Shown: positions 26,953 through 35,508, counted from the stretch's first letter. The stretch: DNA of 64,000 nucleotides from Pseudomonas sp. RIT-PI-AD (GCF_025642785.1 NZ_JANZKU010000019.1:1-64000), one strand, 5' to 3'. Notes: a model not told the origin generated them from the letters alone. A program made the numbers and translations.

Positions 26953-27310
26953 GCCATCTGCATTCCGGGTGGTGCCTCGTTGATGTGTTTCCAGAGACTG
27001 CGGAAAACGCGAAAGAACCTGGAACGAGCGATGAAGGACGGGTGAAGGTGGCGGCCGGCGAGGCCAGCGCGCTAGTTAACAGACCCTGTGAGCGCGCAAA
27101 GTTCAGCCCGCGGGGACCTGCGGTCATGCCGGCCACGAGGCACGCAGAGTACCAACACCGGCGTTTTTTGGCATGCGTCTTGTGGTTGTCGGGATGGACG
27201 GTCATGGCCTAAGGCCTGCAAGCGGGACGCCTCATTCATCGGTCGACGGGAACCTTGTACCGGTACGCCGGGGTCAACCCCTGAGACCGAACGAAACCTG
27301 GAGATTCCCC
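26953..27310. other. Divergent intergenic region upstream of bphO
   Basis: 358 bp holding the bphO-bphP promoter (minus strand) and the promoter of the 100-residue gene (plus strand). On the plus strand GGAACC at 27249 and GTCAA at 27273 are spaced like an ECF-type (AlgU/SigX class) promoter, 34 bp before the start codon of the small gene. No repeat or gene is visible. Confidence 0.4.
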
Positions 27311-27613
27311 ATGAGCAAGCCCCTTTCCCTGGAAACGGCCACGCGCCTGATCCACGAAGCCTTCAAACCCTACAGCGGCCATATCCAGGAGGAGAACGGC
27401 GGCCTGAGCTTCAGTGTGAGCGACGTGCAAGGCAAGGAAGTGTTCGCCGCCTCTAACATTCCCAGCCAGGAATACAGCGACGCGGAACGCTTCGCCGAAC
27501 GTCTGCAGCAGGCGCGCGCGGCCATCACCGACAAAGGCCTGCGCCTGGAGCCCTGGACGATGCCCTGCCTGACCGACGGCACCGGCATCCCGGAAACGCC
27601 GCCGAACTACTGA
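27311..27613 (+). CDS. Hypothetical protein, 100 residues
   Basis: A small soluble protein: MSKPLSLETATRLIHEAFKP, then GGLSFSVSDVQGKEVFAASN and a C-terminal stretch rich in Pro and acidic residues. No domain is recognised. ATG at 27311 follows AGATTCCCC, with CTGGAG slightly further upstream. The putative ECF-type promoter at 27249-27277 suggests envelope-stress or SigX control, an inference. Codon use matches neighbours. Confidence 0.7.
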   Translation: MSKPLSLETATRLIHEAFKPYSGHIQEENGGLSFSVSDVQGKEVFAASNIPSQEYSDAERFAERLQQARAAITDKGLRLEPWTMPCLTDGTGIPETPPNY

Positions 27614-27798
27614 GCCCGGCGACCATCCGTTTCGGGCGGTAGCCGTCCGAGGCGGATCGGGCGGCCCGCCCGTCGCCCATCGCGCGTTACCGATACCCCC
27701 CGTCATTCCATTTGAAACTTTGCTTATAGCGCTCTGTCGTTTTCCAGACATCCCCACTGTCGTGGCGGCCACGCATAGCCTGTACAGGAGCGCGTCGA

Positions 27799-29088
27799 AT
27801 GCCTCAAAGGGTCCGCGATCTCGAACCCTGCCAGGAACGCCTGGATCAGTTGCTGGCGCGCTACCTGCGGGTACGCCAGACCTCCGAGCGACTCTGCGCG
27901 CCCTTGCAGACGGAGGACTTCCTGATCCAGAGCATGGCCGACGTCAGCCCGCCGAAGTGGCACCTCGCGCACATCAGCTGGTTCTTCGAAGCCTTCCTGC
28001 TGACCCCCTTCCTGAAGGGCTACCGTAGCCCGGACGCCGCCTACGACCGGTTGTTCAATTCCTACTACGAAACCCACGGCAAGCCCTTTCCCCGTGCCCG
28101 GCGCGGCTTGCTGTCGCGGCCCACGGTGGCCCAGGTGTATGCCTACCGCGCGCACGTGGACCACGCCATGAGCGACCTGCTGTCGGCACCGCCGCTCGAG
28201 TGGGCGGCGGAGATCGCGCGGCGCGTCGAACTGGGCCTGCAGCACGAGCAGCAGCACCAGGAATTGCTGCTGATGGACATCAAGCACATCTTCGCGCAGA
28301 ACCCGCTGATGCCGGTCTACCGCGACGACCTGCCGCGCGCGCCGCAACGGACGGCCGTTCCCCTGAGCTGGCAGGCCTACACCAGCGGGGTGCGCCATAT
28401 CGGTCATGCCGGGGACGCCTTCGCCTTCGACTGCGAACGCCCCCGCCACCGCGTGTTCATCGACGATTTCCGCCTGGCCAACCGGCCGGTCAACAACGCC
28501 GAGTACCTCGCGTTCATCGACGACGGTGGCTACCGGCGCAGCGACCTGTGGCTCGCCGATGGCTGGAGCCTGCTGCAACAGGCCGGCTGGCAGGCGCCGC
28601 TTTACTGGTGGCGCGAAGAGGACGCCTGGTGCGAATTCACCCTGGGCGGCCTGCGCGCTCTCGATCCGGGCGCCCCGGTGAGCCACCTCAGCTTCTACGA
28701 AGCCGATGCCTATGCCACCTGGGCGGGCGCGCGCCTGCCGAGCGAGGCGGAGTGGGAAGTCGCGGCCCAAGGCCTCGCGCCACGTGGCAATTTCGCCGAG
28801 TCCGGCTACCTGCAGCCCATGGCGGCGCCGGAAAACGCCGAGGGGCTGCAACAGATGTTCGGCGACGTCTGGGAGTGGACCGGCAGCGCCTACCGCCCCT
28901 ACCCCGGCTTCAAGGCCCTGGAGGGCAGCCTGGGCGAATACAACGGCAAGTTCATGTCCGGCCAGATGGTGTTGCGCGGCGGCTGCTGCGCCACGCCCGA
29001 AGAGCATATCCGCGACAGCTACCGCAACTTCTTCTATCCCTCGATGCGTTGGCAGTTCTCCGGCCTGCGCCTGGCCCAGGAGGCTTGA
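27799..29088 (+). CDS. egtB: Ergothioneine biosynthesis protein EgtB
   Basis: A 429-residue non-heme iron enzyme that attaches a sulfur donor to hercynine with oxygen. The N-terminal DinB-like domain carries the iron ligands: His58 in HLAHISWFFE, and the pair in GLQHEQQHQELL near residue 150-160. The C-terminal FGE-sulfatase fold (from about residue 200) includes VEFDDFRLANRPVNNAEY-like text (HRVFIDDF then VNNAEYLAF) and ends DVWEWTGSAYRP. ATG at 27799 follows AGGAGC. Two bases separate it from egtD. The missing donor enzyme EgtA suggests a route using cysteine directly. Confidence 0.94.
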   Translation: MPQRVRDLEPCQERLDQLLARYLRVRQTSERLCAPLQTEDFLIQSMADVSPPKWHLAHISWFFEAFLLTPFLKGYRSPDAAYDRLFNSYYETHGKPFPRARRGLLSRPTVAQVYAYRAHVDHAMSDLLSAPPLEWAAEIARRVELGLQHEQQHQELLLMDIKHIFAQNPLMPVYRDDLPRAPQRTAVPLSWQAYTSGVRHIGHAGDAFAFDCERPRHRVFIDDFRLANRPVNNAEYLAFIDDGGYRRSDLWLADGWSLLQQAGWQAPLYWWREEDAWCEFTLGGLRALDPGAPVSHLSFYEADAYATWAGARLPSEAEWEVAAQGLAPRGNFAESGYLQPMAAPENAEGLQQMFGDVWEWTGSAYRPYPGFKALEGSLGEYNGKFMSGQMVLRGGCCATPEEHIRDSYRNFFYPSMRWQFSGLRLAQEA

Positions 29089-29090
29089 GC

Positions 29091-30056
29091 ATGGCGTTAG
29101 CGATCCGTTTCCACGACGAACAGTTTCCCGACAGCGAAGAGAACGACCTGCGCGCGGAAATCCTCCAGGGTTTCGCCAGCGCGCCGAAACGCACGCCACC
29201 GAAGTTCTTCTACGATCGCCGCGGCTCGGAGCTGTTCGAGCAGATCTGCCTGCAACCGGAGTATTACCCGACGCGCACCGAGGAAAGCATCCTGCGCGAG
29301 GCCGCCGGGGAAATCGCCGAGATCGCCGGCCCCGGCGCCAGCCTGATCGAGCTGGGCAGCGGCGCCAGCCGCAAGGTCCGCCTGCTGCTGGAAGCCCTGC
29401 GCCCGAGTAGCTACCTGGGCATCGACATCTCCCGCGACTTCCTGCTTTCCAGCACCCACCGGCTCGGCGCCGACTACCCCTGGCTCGACGTGCACGCCGC
29501 CTGCGCCGACTTCACCCGGCCGATGCACCTGCCGGGCAGCTTCATCGGCGAACATCCCCTGGCCTTCTTCCCCGGTTCCAGCATCGGCAATTTCGACCCA
29601 AAGGATGCCGAGGTCTTCCTGCGCAACCTGCACGACCTGCTGCCCGCCGGCGGCGGCCTGCTGATCGGCGTCGACCTGGTCAAGGACAAACGCATCCTGG
29701 AAGCCGCCTACAACGACCGCGCCGGGGTCACGGCGGCATTCAACCTGAACCTGCTCTGGCGCATCCGCGACGAGCTGGACAGCGATATCCAACCCTCGCG
29801 CTTCGCCCACCGCGCCTTCTTCAACGAGGCTCACTCGCGGATCGAAATGCACCTGGCGAGCCCGCGGGCGCAAACCCTGCGCATCGAAGGCGAGCGCTAC
29901 GACTTCATCCCAGGGGAAACCCTGCACACGGAAAACTCCTACAAGTACAGCCGCGAAGGCTTCCAGCGGCTGGCCGGCCGCGCCGGGTTCGAGCCTGTGC
30001 GGGTGTGGACCGACGAGAAAGAGCTGTTCAGCGTGCATTACATGCGCCGCGTGTGA
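29091..30056 (+). CDS. egtD: L-histidine N-alpha-methyltransferase EgtD
   Basis: A 321-residue SAM-dependent enzyme that trimethylates histidine to hercynine, the first ergothioneine step. SAM-binding motifs LIELGSGASRKVRLL (about residue 82-96) and YLGIDISRDFL are visible. So are the histidine-pocket segment FFPGSSIGNF and the C-terminal HTENSYKYSREGF. The family length is about 320. ATG at 29091 lies two bases after the egtB stop. A hairpin at 30063-30093 follows. Confidence 0.95.
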   Translation: MALAIRFHDEQFPDSEENDLRAEILQGFASAPKRTPPKFFYDRRGSELFEQICLQPEYYPTRTEESILREAAGEIAEIAGPGASLIELGSGASRKVRLLLEALRPSSYLGIDISRDFLLSSTHRLGADYPWLDVHAACADFTRPMHLPGSFIGEHPLAFFPGSSIGNFDPKDAEVFLRNLHDLLPAGGGLLIGVDLVKDKRILEAAYNDRAGVTAAFNLNLLWRIRDELDSDIQPSRFAHRAFFNEAHSRIEMHLASPRAQTLRIEGERYDFIPGETLHTENSYKYSREGFQRLAGRAGFEPVRVWTDEKELFSVHYMRRV

Positions 30057-30062
30057 ACGAGA

Positions 30063-30093
30063 ACGGCGCAGCCCCAAAAGGGAACTGCGCCGT
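30063..30093. terminator. Hairpin after egtD, probable terminator
   Basis: Arms ACGGCGCAG and CTGCGCCGT (9 bp) enclose a 13-base loop. It lies six bases after the egtD stop, between convergent genes. No U-tract follows on either strand, so any termination would be weak or Rho-assisted. Confidence 0.45.
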
Positions 30094-30141
30094 CGTCGAG
30101 GTCTGCGGTTTTCCGTTAGCGCGCGGGGGGAGTGGAAGGGC

Positions 30142-30537
30142 TCAGGTCCGCGCCACGCTGTCCGCCAGTTGATCGAACACTTCACCGTCCAAGGCGATCT
30201 CGCCCTGCTCGTCCAGGCGACGACGAAACTCCACGCTTTCCGGAAAGCTGCTGCCGATCAGGCTGAGCAAACGCGCGCCGCGGGCGGTGAGGACGAAGTT
30301 GTTGCCGGTGCCGCCCTGCTCCGTGGTGCGAGGCTCGATGAAGCCGCCCTGGTAGAGCACGCCCTCCAAGTCCCCGGCTATCTGCTTGAGATGATCGACG
30401 CTGCCTTCCAGCGGGATGCCCGCTTCGAGGCGGTCGCCCGCCAGTTGCTCCGCGTACAGGCGGGGTTTGAACGAGTCGTCGGCAGAGTTCTGCGCCTCAT
30501 GCAGCAAACGCTCGATGAGTTCCCAATCATGCGCCAT
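30142..30537 (-). CDS. Hypothetical protein, DUF2513-like winged helix
   Basis: A 131-residue soluble protein. The N-terminal helix DWELIERLLHEAQN, then HLKQIAGDLEGVLYQGGFIE and the strand FVLTARGARLLSLI, read like a winged helix of DUF2513 type, often found with regulatory or phage genes. This is a fold-level guess by eye. ATG at 30537 is preceded by GAGAGGA. It converges with egtD. Function is unknown. Confidence 0.7.
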   Translation of the reverse strand: MAHDWELIERLLHEAQNSADDSFKPRLYAEQLAGDRLEAGIPLEGSVDHLKQIAGDLEGVLYQGGFIEPRTTEQGGTGNNFVLTARGARLLSLIGSSFPESVEFRRRLDEQGEIALDGEVFDQLADSVART

Positions 30538-30696
30538 ACGAAAATCCTCTCGTCGGATGGGCGACGTCGATCGCGCCCTTGAGAATACCGACCGCGGGGC
30601 TTTCCCGATGGTTCGATCGCCCAGCCGAAGGGACGTCGAACGAAAGGCGCGACGGCGCAGTCACACCCCACATCTCATATCGGAGCCTGGCTGTCC

Positions 30697-32502
30697 ATGA
30701 CGTCGTTGCCGCATTCGCCCCCCCGCCCTTCCCCTCGTTCGTTCTGGCTACCGCTGCTGCTCACCGGCCTGGGCAGTGTCTTCGGCGCCAATGCCGAAGA
30801 GGGGCTGCGCATCGAGCGGCTGCAACGCTGCGGCGACCTGCTGGAGCGCGAGCATCAGGATTTCTGCCTGGGCGCGGCGGGCCTTGCCGAGGGCGAATTC
30901 GAGGTGCTGCTGAACGAACGCGAGCTGCCCCCGGCCCAGGTCCACCGCGAAGGCAGCGGCCTGCGCCTGGGCCTGCAGGCCAGCCGCCTGCGTAGCGGCC
31001 CCCTGCGCCTGCGCCAGGGCGGCCGCGAGAGCAACCCGGTGTGGCTGTCGCTGAACGACAGCCAGGTGCTCGCCGCCAAGCCGGACGAAGTGGCGAAGAA
31101 CATGGATGGCCTGACCACCTACGTGGACCTGGTCAGCGTGCTGATCGAGGAAGACCATGCCGGCCTCGACGAGGCGAAACGCCTCGCGGACAAATACGCC
31201 GCCAAGGTGGTGGGCGCCATCCCCGCGCTGAACCTCTACCAATTGCGCCTGCCGGCGAAGACCCTCGTCGAACGCGACGCGCTGGTGCTGCGCCTGGGCA
31301 GCGAGGTCAGCGTCGATGCCGTGGTGGTCGAGGAGTCGGCCCCGGAGAAGGGCGAGGAAGGCGAAGCCGGCGAGAAGCCCGAGAAGCCCGAGAAGCCCAG
31401 CGGCGACGAGTGGGCGGCCAACCGGTTCATGGACGCGGTGAATTACTACCGGCGCCGTATTCCCGCCAAGCCCTCGCCGATCCAGACCACGCCGTTGCGC
31501 ATCGGCGTGATCGAGCGCGACGTGGACTTCGATTCCGCGGACTTCGCCGACTACCTGGGACCCTGCCGCCCGGAACGCGCGGGTACCTGCCTGTACGCCC
31601 GGGACGCCGCCAAACCCGATACCCATGGTTCGACGGTCGCGGGCATTCTCGCGGCGAAGTGGGACGCCGGGGGCAATACCGGCTTCCTCAGCGGCCTGGA
31701 TGGTGCGGGGCCGGGCTTCGAGGTGATCGTCGAACGCAATTCGGACGCCGGCATCACCGCCAACGTCGCGGCCTCGGTGAACCTGGTGGAGGACGGCGTG
31801 CGGGTGCTGAACTGGAGCTGGGGCATCCACCGGGTCGGCGCGAAGAACGTCGAGGGCGACGAAGTCGATTCCCTGGTGCGCTCGGGGATCGCCATGGGCG
31901 GCTACGAGGAACTGCTCGAGGAATTCTTTCTCTGGCTGCGCCGCGAGCACCCGGACGTGGTGGTGGTGAACTCGGCCGGTAACGGCTCGTCCTTCTCCGG
32001 CCAGGACGAATACCGCCTGCCCTCCTCCTTCATCACCGAACAGTTGCTGGTGGTCGGCGGCCACCAGCGCAGCGAACGGGACGGCGTCGCCGTCGATGAC
32101 CCCGCCTACGCGGTCAAGCGCGAAACCTCGAACATCGACATGCGCGTCGACATCACCGCCTCGGCCTGCACCCGCGCCTCGACCCTGAAGCCAGGCGAAC
32201 GGGGCGCGGTGCATTGCGGCACCTCCTACGCCACACCGATGGTGACCGGCATCGTCGCCGCCATGCTGTCGATCAACCCGAAGCTGCAACCGGAGCAGCT
32301 GCGCATGCTGCTGCGCCGCAGCGCCATGACCATCGGCGAGGAATACGACTTCGAGCCCGTCCAGGGCGACGATCTCACCGCGCCGATCATTCCGTCCGAA
32401 CGAAACTACGATCTCAAGAACAAGGACATCGGTCGCTCGGCGCGCCTGGACATGCAGAAAGCCCTGGACCTCGCCGTGCAGAGCCGGGACCGGGTGCGCT
32501 GA
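30697..32502 (+). CDS. Secreted S8 (subtilisin-like) serine peptidase, altered Asp motif
   Basis: A 601-residue protein. N-terminal hydrophobic segment SFWLPLLLTGLGSVFGANA forms a signal peptide. Residues about 35-210 act as a propeptide-like region, followed by an acidic linker (EKGEEGEAGEKPEKPEK) and the peptidase domain from about 266. His310 (DTHGSTVAG) and Ser510 (CGTSYATPM) are present, with oxyanion Asn429 (NSAGNG). The catalytic-Asp motif usually reads V-I-D-T-G; here residues 271-277 read V-I-E-R-D-V-D, so Glu273 occupies the Asp position. The enzyme may be inactive or use Glu. It stands upstream of the DUF5339-like gene. Confidence 0.9.
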   Translation: MTSLPHSPPRPSPRSFWLPLLLTGLGSVFGANAEEGLRIERLQRCGDLLEREHQDFCLGAAGLAEGEFEVLLNERELPPAQVHREGSGLRLGLQASRLRSGPLRLRQGGRESNPVWLSLNDSQVLAAKPDEVAKNMDGLTTYVDLVSVLIEEDHAGLDEAKRLADKYAAKVVGAIPALNLYQLRLPAKTLVERDALVLRLGSEVSVDAVVVEESAPEKGEEGEAGEKPEKPEKPSGDEWAANRFMDAVNYYRRRIPAKPSPIQTTPLRIGVIERDVDFDSADFADYLGPCRPERAGTCLYARDAAKPDTHGSTVAGILAAKWDAGGNTGFLSGLDGAGPGFEVIVERNSDAGITANVAASVNLVEDGVRVLNWSWGIHRVGAKNVEGDEVDSLVRSGIAMGGYEELLEEFFLWLRREHPDVVVVNSAGNGSSFSGQDEYRLPSSFITEQLLVVGGHQRSERDGVAVDDPAYAVKRETSNIDMRVDITASACTRASTLKPGERGAVHCGTSYATPMVTGIVAAMLSINPKLQPEQLRMLLRRSAMTIGEEYDFEPVQGDDLTAPIIPSERNYDLKNKDIGRSARLDMQKALDLAVQSRDRVR

Positions 32503-32565
32503 ACTTTCCACCCGCGCCGGCTATCCACCGAATAGCCATACGCACTCATCTCAAGGAGCCGACCG

Positions 32566-32868
32566 ATGAAAACCTTTCTCCCCCTGGGCCTGGCACTGAC
32601 CCTGCTCGCGCCTCTCTCGGCATTCGCCACCTGCACCCCGGACGAAGCCACCGCCAAGGCCCAGCAACTGGCGGAAAAGGTCAAGCAGGTGACCGAGCAG
32701 AACCCGCAGAAAGCCAAGGAGATCAACCAGGAGCTCAACCAGATGCACGTCAAGAGCTCCGCGGAAACCCTGCCGGACGACTGTGCCGCCTATGACAAGC
32801 GTCTGCAGGAGCTGGATCAGGCCGAGCGCCAGGCCGACCCGGTGAAGGGCACCCACAAGGCTCCGTGA
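32566..32868 (+). CDS. Periplasmic protein, DUF5339-like
   Basis: 100 residues: signal peptide MKTFLPLGLALTLLAPLSAFA with cleavage before TCTPD, then a helical mature domain of about 80 residues. Cys near residue 23 and in LPDDCAAYDKRLQEL could form one disulfide. The pattern recalls DUF5339. An excellent AAGGAG site precedes ATG 32566. It lies 63 bp after the S8 peptidase on the same strand, and possibly is a companion or inhibitor, but only position suggests this. Confidence 0.8.
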   Translation: MKTFLPLGLALTLLAPLSAFATCTPDEATAKAQQLAEKVKQVTEQNPQKAKEINQELNQMHVKSSAETLPDDCAAYDKRLQELDQAERQADPVKGTHKAP

Positions 32869-32880
32869 ATCGGGGACTCC

Positions 32881-32900
32881 GGGCGTCGTCGGCGACGCCC
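32881..32900. terminator. Hairpin between convergent genes
   Basis: Arms GGGCGTCG and CGACGCCC around a TCGG tetraloop, 12 bp after the DUF5339-like stop and 13 bp before the helicase stop. It has no clear U-tract; it may serve both strands. Confidence 0.45.
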
Positions 32901-32913
32901 CGTCCAGCCGGCG

Positions 32914-34236
32914 CTACTGCTCGGTCTTCTTCCGCTTGAGCGGCGCCAGGCCGTCCTGGCTGACCAGCGCCGAAGGCGCGCTGTCCCGAGGGCGCCGTGA
33001 AACCGGCTTGCGCTTGGGCGCGGCCTTTTCGGTCTTCTTGTCGCCTTTCTTTTTCTTGACCCCTACCGCCTTGCCGGACGCCTTGACCTTCTTCGGGCCG
33101 CTGTAGCTGCCCTTGAGGTCCTTGATCACCCGTCGCTCGAAGCGTTGCTTGAGGTAACGCTCGATGCTGGACATCAGGTTCCAGTCGTTGTGGCAGATGA
33201 GGGAAATCGCCAGGCCCTGGGTGCCGGCGCGCCCGGTGCGCCCGACGCGGTGCACGTATTCGTCGCCCGAGCGCGGCATATCGAAGTTGATCACCAGGTC
33301 GAGGCCTTCGACATCCAGGCCGCGGGCCGCCACATCGGTGGCCACGAGGATTTTCACCGCGCCCTGTTTCAGCCGGTCGATGGCCAGCTTGCGATCCTTC
33401 TGGTCCTTCTCCCCATGCAGCACGAAGACCTTGAACTGGCAGGCGATGAGCAGGCCGCTCAAGCGATCGGCCTGGACTCGGGTATTGGTGAAGATCAGTG
33501 CCTTCTGATAGGTCTCGTTGGCCAGCAGCCATTGCACCAGGCGTTCCTTGTGCAGGGTGTCGTCGGCGGTGATGATCTGCTGGCGGGTGCCTTCGCTGAG
33601 GTCGCCGATGCTGTTCAACTGCAGGTGCAGGGGGTCGCGCAGGACCGCCGTGGCCATCTCGCGCAATGCGGCGCCGCCGGTGGTGGCGGAGAACAGCAGG
33701 GTCTGCCGGCGCCCGGCGCAGAGCGCGGTGATCCGGTCGACGTCCTCGGAAAACCCCATGTCCAGCATGCGGTCCGCTTCGTCGAGGATCAGCACTTCCA
33801 CCTCGGTCAGATCCAGCTTGCCGCCGTTGAGGTGCTCGATCAGCCGTCCGGGTGTGGCGATGAGGATGTCCGGCACCTTGCGCAGCATCGCCGCCTGTAC
33901 CTTGAAGTCCTCGCCGCCGGTGACCAGCCCGGACTTGATGAAGGTGAACTGGGCGAAGCGCTCGACTTCCTTGAGGGTCTGCTGGGCCAGCTCGCGGGTC
34001 GGCAACAGGATCAAGCCGCGCACCCGCACCCTCGGTTGCGGGTCGCCCATCAGGCCGTTCAACAGCGGCAGGAGAAAGGCGGCGGTCTTGCCGCTGCCGG
34101 TCTGGGCGGTCACCCGCAAATCGCGGCCTTCGAGCGCTGGCGGAATGGCCGCCACCTGCACGGGAGTGGGTGTGGCGAAGTTCAGCTCGGCGACGGCCTT
34201 GAGCAGACGTTCGTGCAGGGCGAATTGGGCAAACAC
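32914..34236 (-). CDS. DEAD-box ATP-dependent RNA helicase (RhlE/SrmB type)
   Basis: A 440-residue cytoplasmic helicase. The motifs appear in order: Q-motif PTPVQ, Walker A AQTGSGKT, PTRELAQQ, DEAD in LILDEADRMLD, SAT, and VHRVGRTGRAG. The C-terminal 65 residues are a Lys-rich tail (KVKASGKAVGVKKKKGDKK), an RNA-tethering extension. I chose GTG at 34236 (VFAQFALHERLL), with GAGG upstream, because the homologs start there. The frame remains open far upstream. It is divergent from the Nudix gene. Confidence 0.92.
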   Translation of the reverse strand: MFAQFALHERLLKAVAELNFATPTPVQVAAIPPALEGRDLRVTAQTGSGKTAAFLLPLLNGLMGDPQPRVRVRGLILLPTRELAQQTLKEVERFAQFTFIKSGLVTGGEDFKVQAAMLRKVPDILIATPGRLIEHLNGGKLDLTEVEVLILDEADRMLDMGFSEDVDRITALCAGRRQTLLFSATTGGAALREMATAVLRDPLHLQLNSIGDLSEGTRQQIITADDTLHKERLVQWLLANETYQKALIFTNTRVQADRLSGLLIACQFKVFVLHGEKDQKDRKLAIDRLKQGAVKILVATDVAARGLDVEGLDLVINFDMPRSGDEYVHRVGRTGRAGTQGLAISLICHNDWNLMSSIERYLKQRFERRVIKDLKGSYSGPKKVKASGKAVGVKKKKGDKKTEKAAPKRKPVSRRPRDSAPSALVSQDGLAPLKRKKTEQ

Positions 34237-34407
34237 GGGCACCTCGATGAAAAACGGCGGAAACGACGGCATAGGGTAACGGTTGTCGCCCCGGAACGCC
34301 CGCGTCGTCCATCGAACGCCGGCATTCTTCCAGGCTCGCGGGTATCCTGGCGGGCGGAGCCCATGCCCTGCCCCGCGCCTGCCGGCGCCATTCCTTCGGA
34401 GCCTCAC

Positions 34408-34869
34408 GTGACATCCATTCTGACCATCGCCGCGGCCTGCCTGCACGACGACCAAGGGCGACTCCTGCTGGTGCGCAAGCGCGGAACCCAGGCTTTCATG
34501 CTGCCTGGCGGTAAATACGAAGCCGGCGAAAGCGCCCACCAGGCCTTGGCGCGCGAGCTCTGGGAGGAGTTGCACCTGCGCCTCGACACCACGGCGCTCC
34601 AGCCGCTCGGGCGCTTCAGCGCGGTAGCCGCCAACGAGCCCGACACGCGCATCGAGGCCGAATTGTTCGTCGGCGCATGGCCGCTGGCCGCGGCCTCCGA
34701 CCAGGAACCGGGCACCCTGCCTGGCGAAAGCCGCTTGCAGCCGGCCGCCGAACTGGAGGAACTGCGCTGGGTGAATCTCGAGGGCAACCAGGGAATGACC
34801 CTGGCGCCCCTGCTGGCGGATGCACGGCTACGCCGCTGTCTGGCCGCGTTCGCGAAAATCAGGGGATGA
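34408..34869 (+). CDS. Nudix hydrolase
   Basis: A 153-residue Nudix enzyme. The Nudix box is complete: G-G-K-Y-E-A-G-E-S then ALARELWEELHL, matching GX5EX7REUXEEXGU. The N-terminal strand ILTIAAACLHDDQGRLLLV and RKRGTQAFMLPGG fit small nucleotide hydrolases of MutT type. The substrate cannot be inferred. The start is GTG at 34408, since the upstream residues are unlike the family. The two hairpins after it belong mainly to minus-strand transcripts. Confidence 0.9.
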   Translation: MTSILTIAAACLHDDQGRLLLVRKRGTQAFMLPGGKYEAGESAHQALARELWEELHLRLDTTALQPLGRFSAVAANEPDTRIEAELFVGAWPLAAASDQEPGTLPGESRLQPAAELEELRWVNLEGNQGMTLAPLLADARLRRCLAAFAKIRG

Positions 34870-34888
34870 AAGGGAATTGAAAGGCCGG

Positions 34889-35045
34889 AAAAAAATAAAC
34901 CCCGAGCCCTGGGGAGGGAGGCTCGGGGTCAAACACCCGGCTTATTGGGAGACAAGCCAGGCCGGCGCGTGGGGTCACCATAGGAGCGGAATGGTATGAC
35001 GCGCCGTAAAGATACTGACTGCGGTTTTCGCAACATGTTCCCCAG
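34889..35045 (-). ncRNA. Candidate small RNA with C-rich loops (anti-Shine-Dalgarno type)
   Basis: The segment lies between two minus-strand terminators (35051-35071 and 34900-34928). It folds on paper into SL1 at 34963-35006 (stem of 8 bp, CGGCGCGT with ACGCGCCG, and inner stem ACCAT/ATGGT), SL2 at 34939-34958 (GGCTT/AAGCC), then the terminator hairpin. The three minus-strand loops read TCCGCTCCT, GTCTCCCAAT and TCCCTCCCCAG, all containing CUCC complementary to a ribosome-binding site. The U-tract TTTATTTTTTT ends it. The 5' end is not defined; a -10-like TATCTT lies about 10 bases upstream of SL1. No such RNA is known to me at this locus. Confidence 0.42.
34900..34928 (-). terminator. Intrinsic terminator, minus strand
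   Basis: Perfect 9-bp stem CCCCGAGCC / GGCTCGGGG with an 11-base loop, followed on the minus strand by TTTATTTTTTT. It is a second terminator downstream of the one at 35051, with no gene between them. The minus-strand U-tract is strong. The plus strand has none. Confidence 0.8.
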
Positions 35046-35050
35046 AAAAA

Positions 35051-35071
35051 AGCCCCGCGACGGGCGGGGCT
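35051..35071 (-). terminator. Intrinsic terminator of the DUF3509 gene
   Basis: Stem AGCCCCGC / GCGGGGCT with a five-base loop, about 25 bp after the stop of the 94-residue gene on the minus strand. TTTTT then CTGGG follow there, giving the U-tract. Confidence 0.8.
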
Positions 35072-35095
35072 CATTTTCCACAGGCAAAGCGTCGG

Positions 35096-35380
35096 CTATA
35101 AAGCGGCGAAACTGCGCACGCGCGTGCGATCGAGCGCCGCGGCCGCGACCATCGGGTCGATGCGAGCCCCACGGACCAGCAGGTCGCGCCTGAGGCCATC
35201 CACGACGTCGGTGAGCAACGTACGATCGTTCAGCTCGATCTGCCGCACCAGACGCTCCACCACCACCTCGCCCGCTTCGTTCCGCAGTGTAATCACCCGT
35301 CCGCCATCGGGACGGGCGAGGCCCAGGTCCACCTCGTAAGGCGCCAGGGCGTCAACCAGCAATTGGGCTGTGCTGTCCAT
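35096..35380 (-). CDS. DUF3509 family protein
   Basis: A 94-residue protein. RPDGGRVITLRNEAGEVVVERLV, then LLTDVVDGLRRDLLV and an RIDPMVAAAALD segment match the Pseudomonas-type DUF3509 pattern as I recall it. No function is known for the family. ATG at 35380 is chosen over an upstream in-frame start. It ends in a clear terminator at 35051 and lies between the sRNA candidate and the thrC operon. Confidence 0.85.
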   Translation of the reverse strand: MDSTAQLLVDALAPYEVDLGLARPDGGRVITLRNEAGEVVVERLVRQIELNDRTLLTDVVDGLRRDLLVRGARIDPMVAAAALDRTRVRSFAAL

Positions 35381-35485
35381 GTCGATCACCTGTAGAAAGA
35401 GTTGAAGTAGGTTTATCACTGACCCCAGGTTATGCCCTGAAGTTCTATAAACTCATACCTCAAATCGTCCCGAGCTACAAGGCAA

Positions 35486-35508
35486 AAGGCCGGCACATGG
35501 CCGGCCTT
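35486..35508 (-). terminator. Intrinsic terminator of the hom-thrC operon
   Basis: Nine-bp stem AAGGCCGGC / GCCGGCCTT with a five-base loop, 15 bp after the thrC stop. On the minus strand it is followed by TTGCCTTG, a modest U-tract. Confidence 0.65.
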
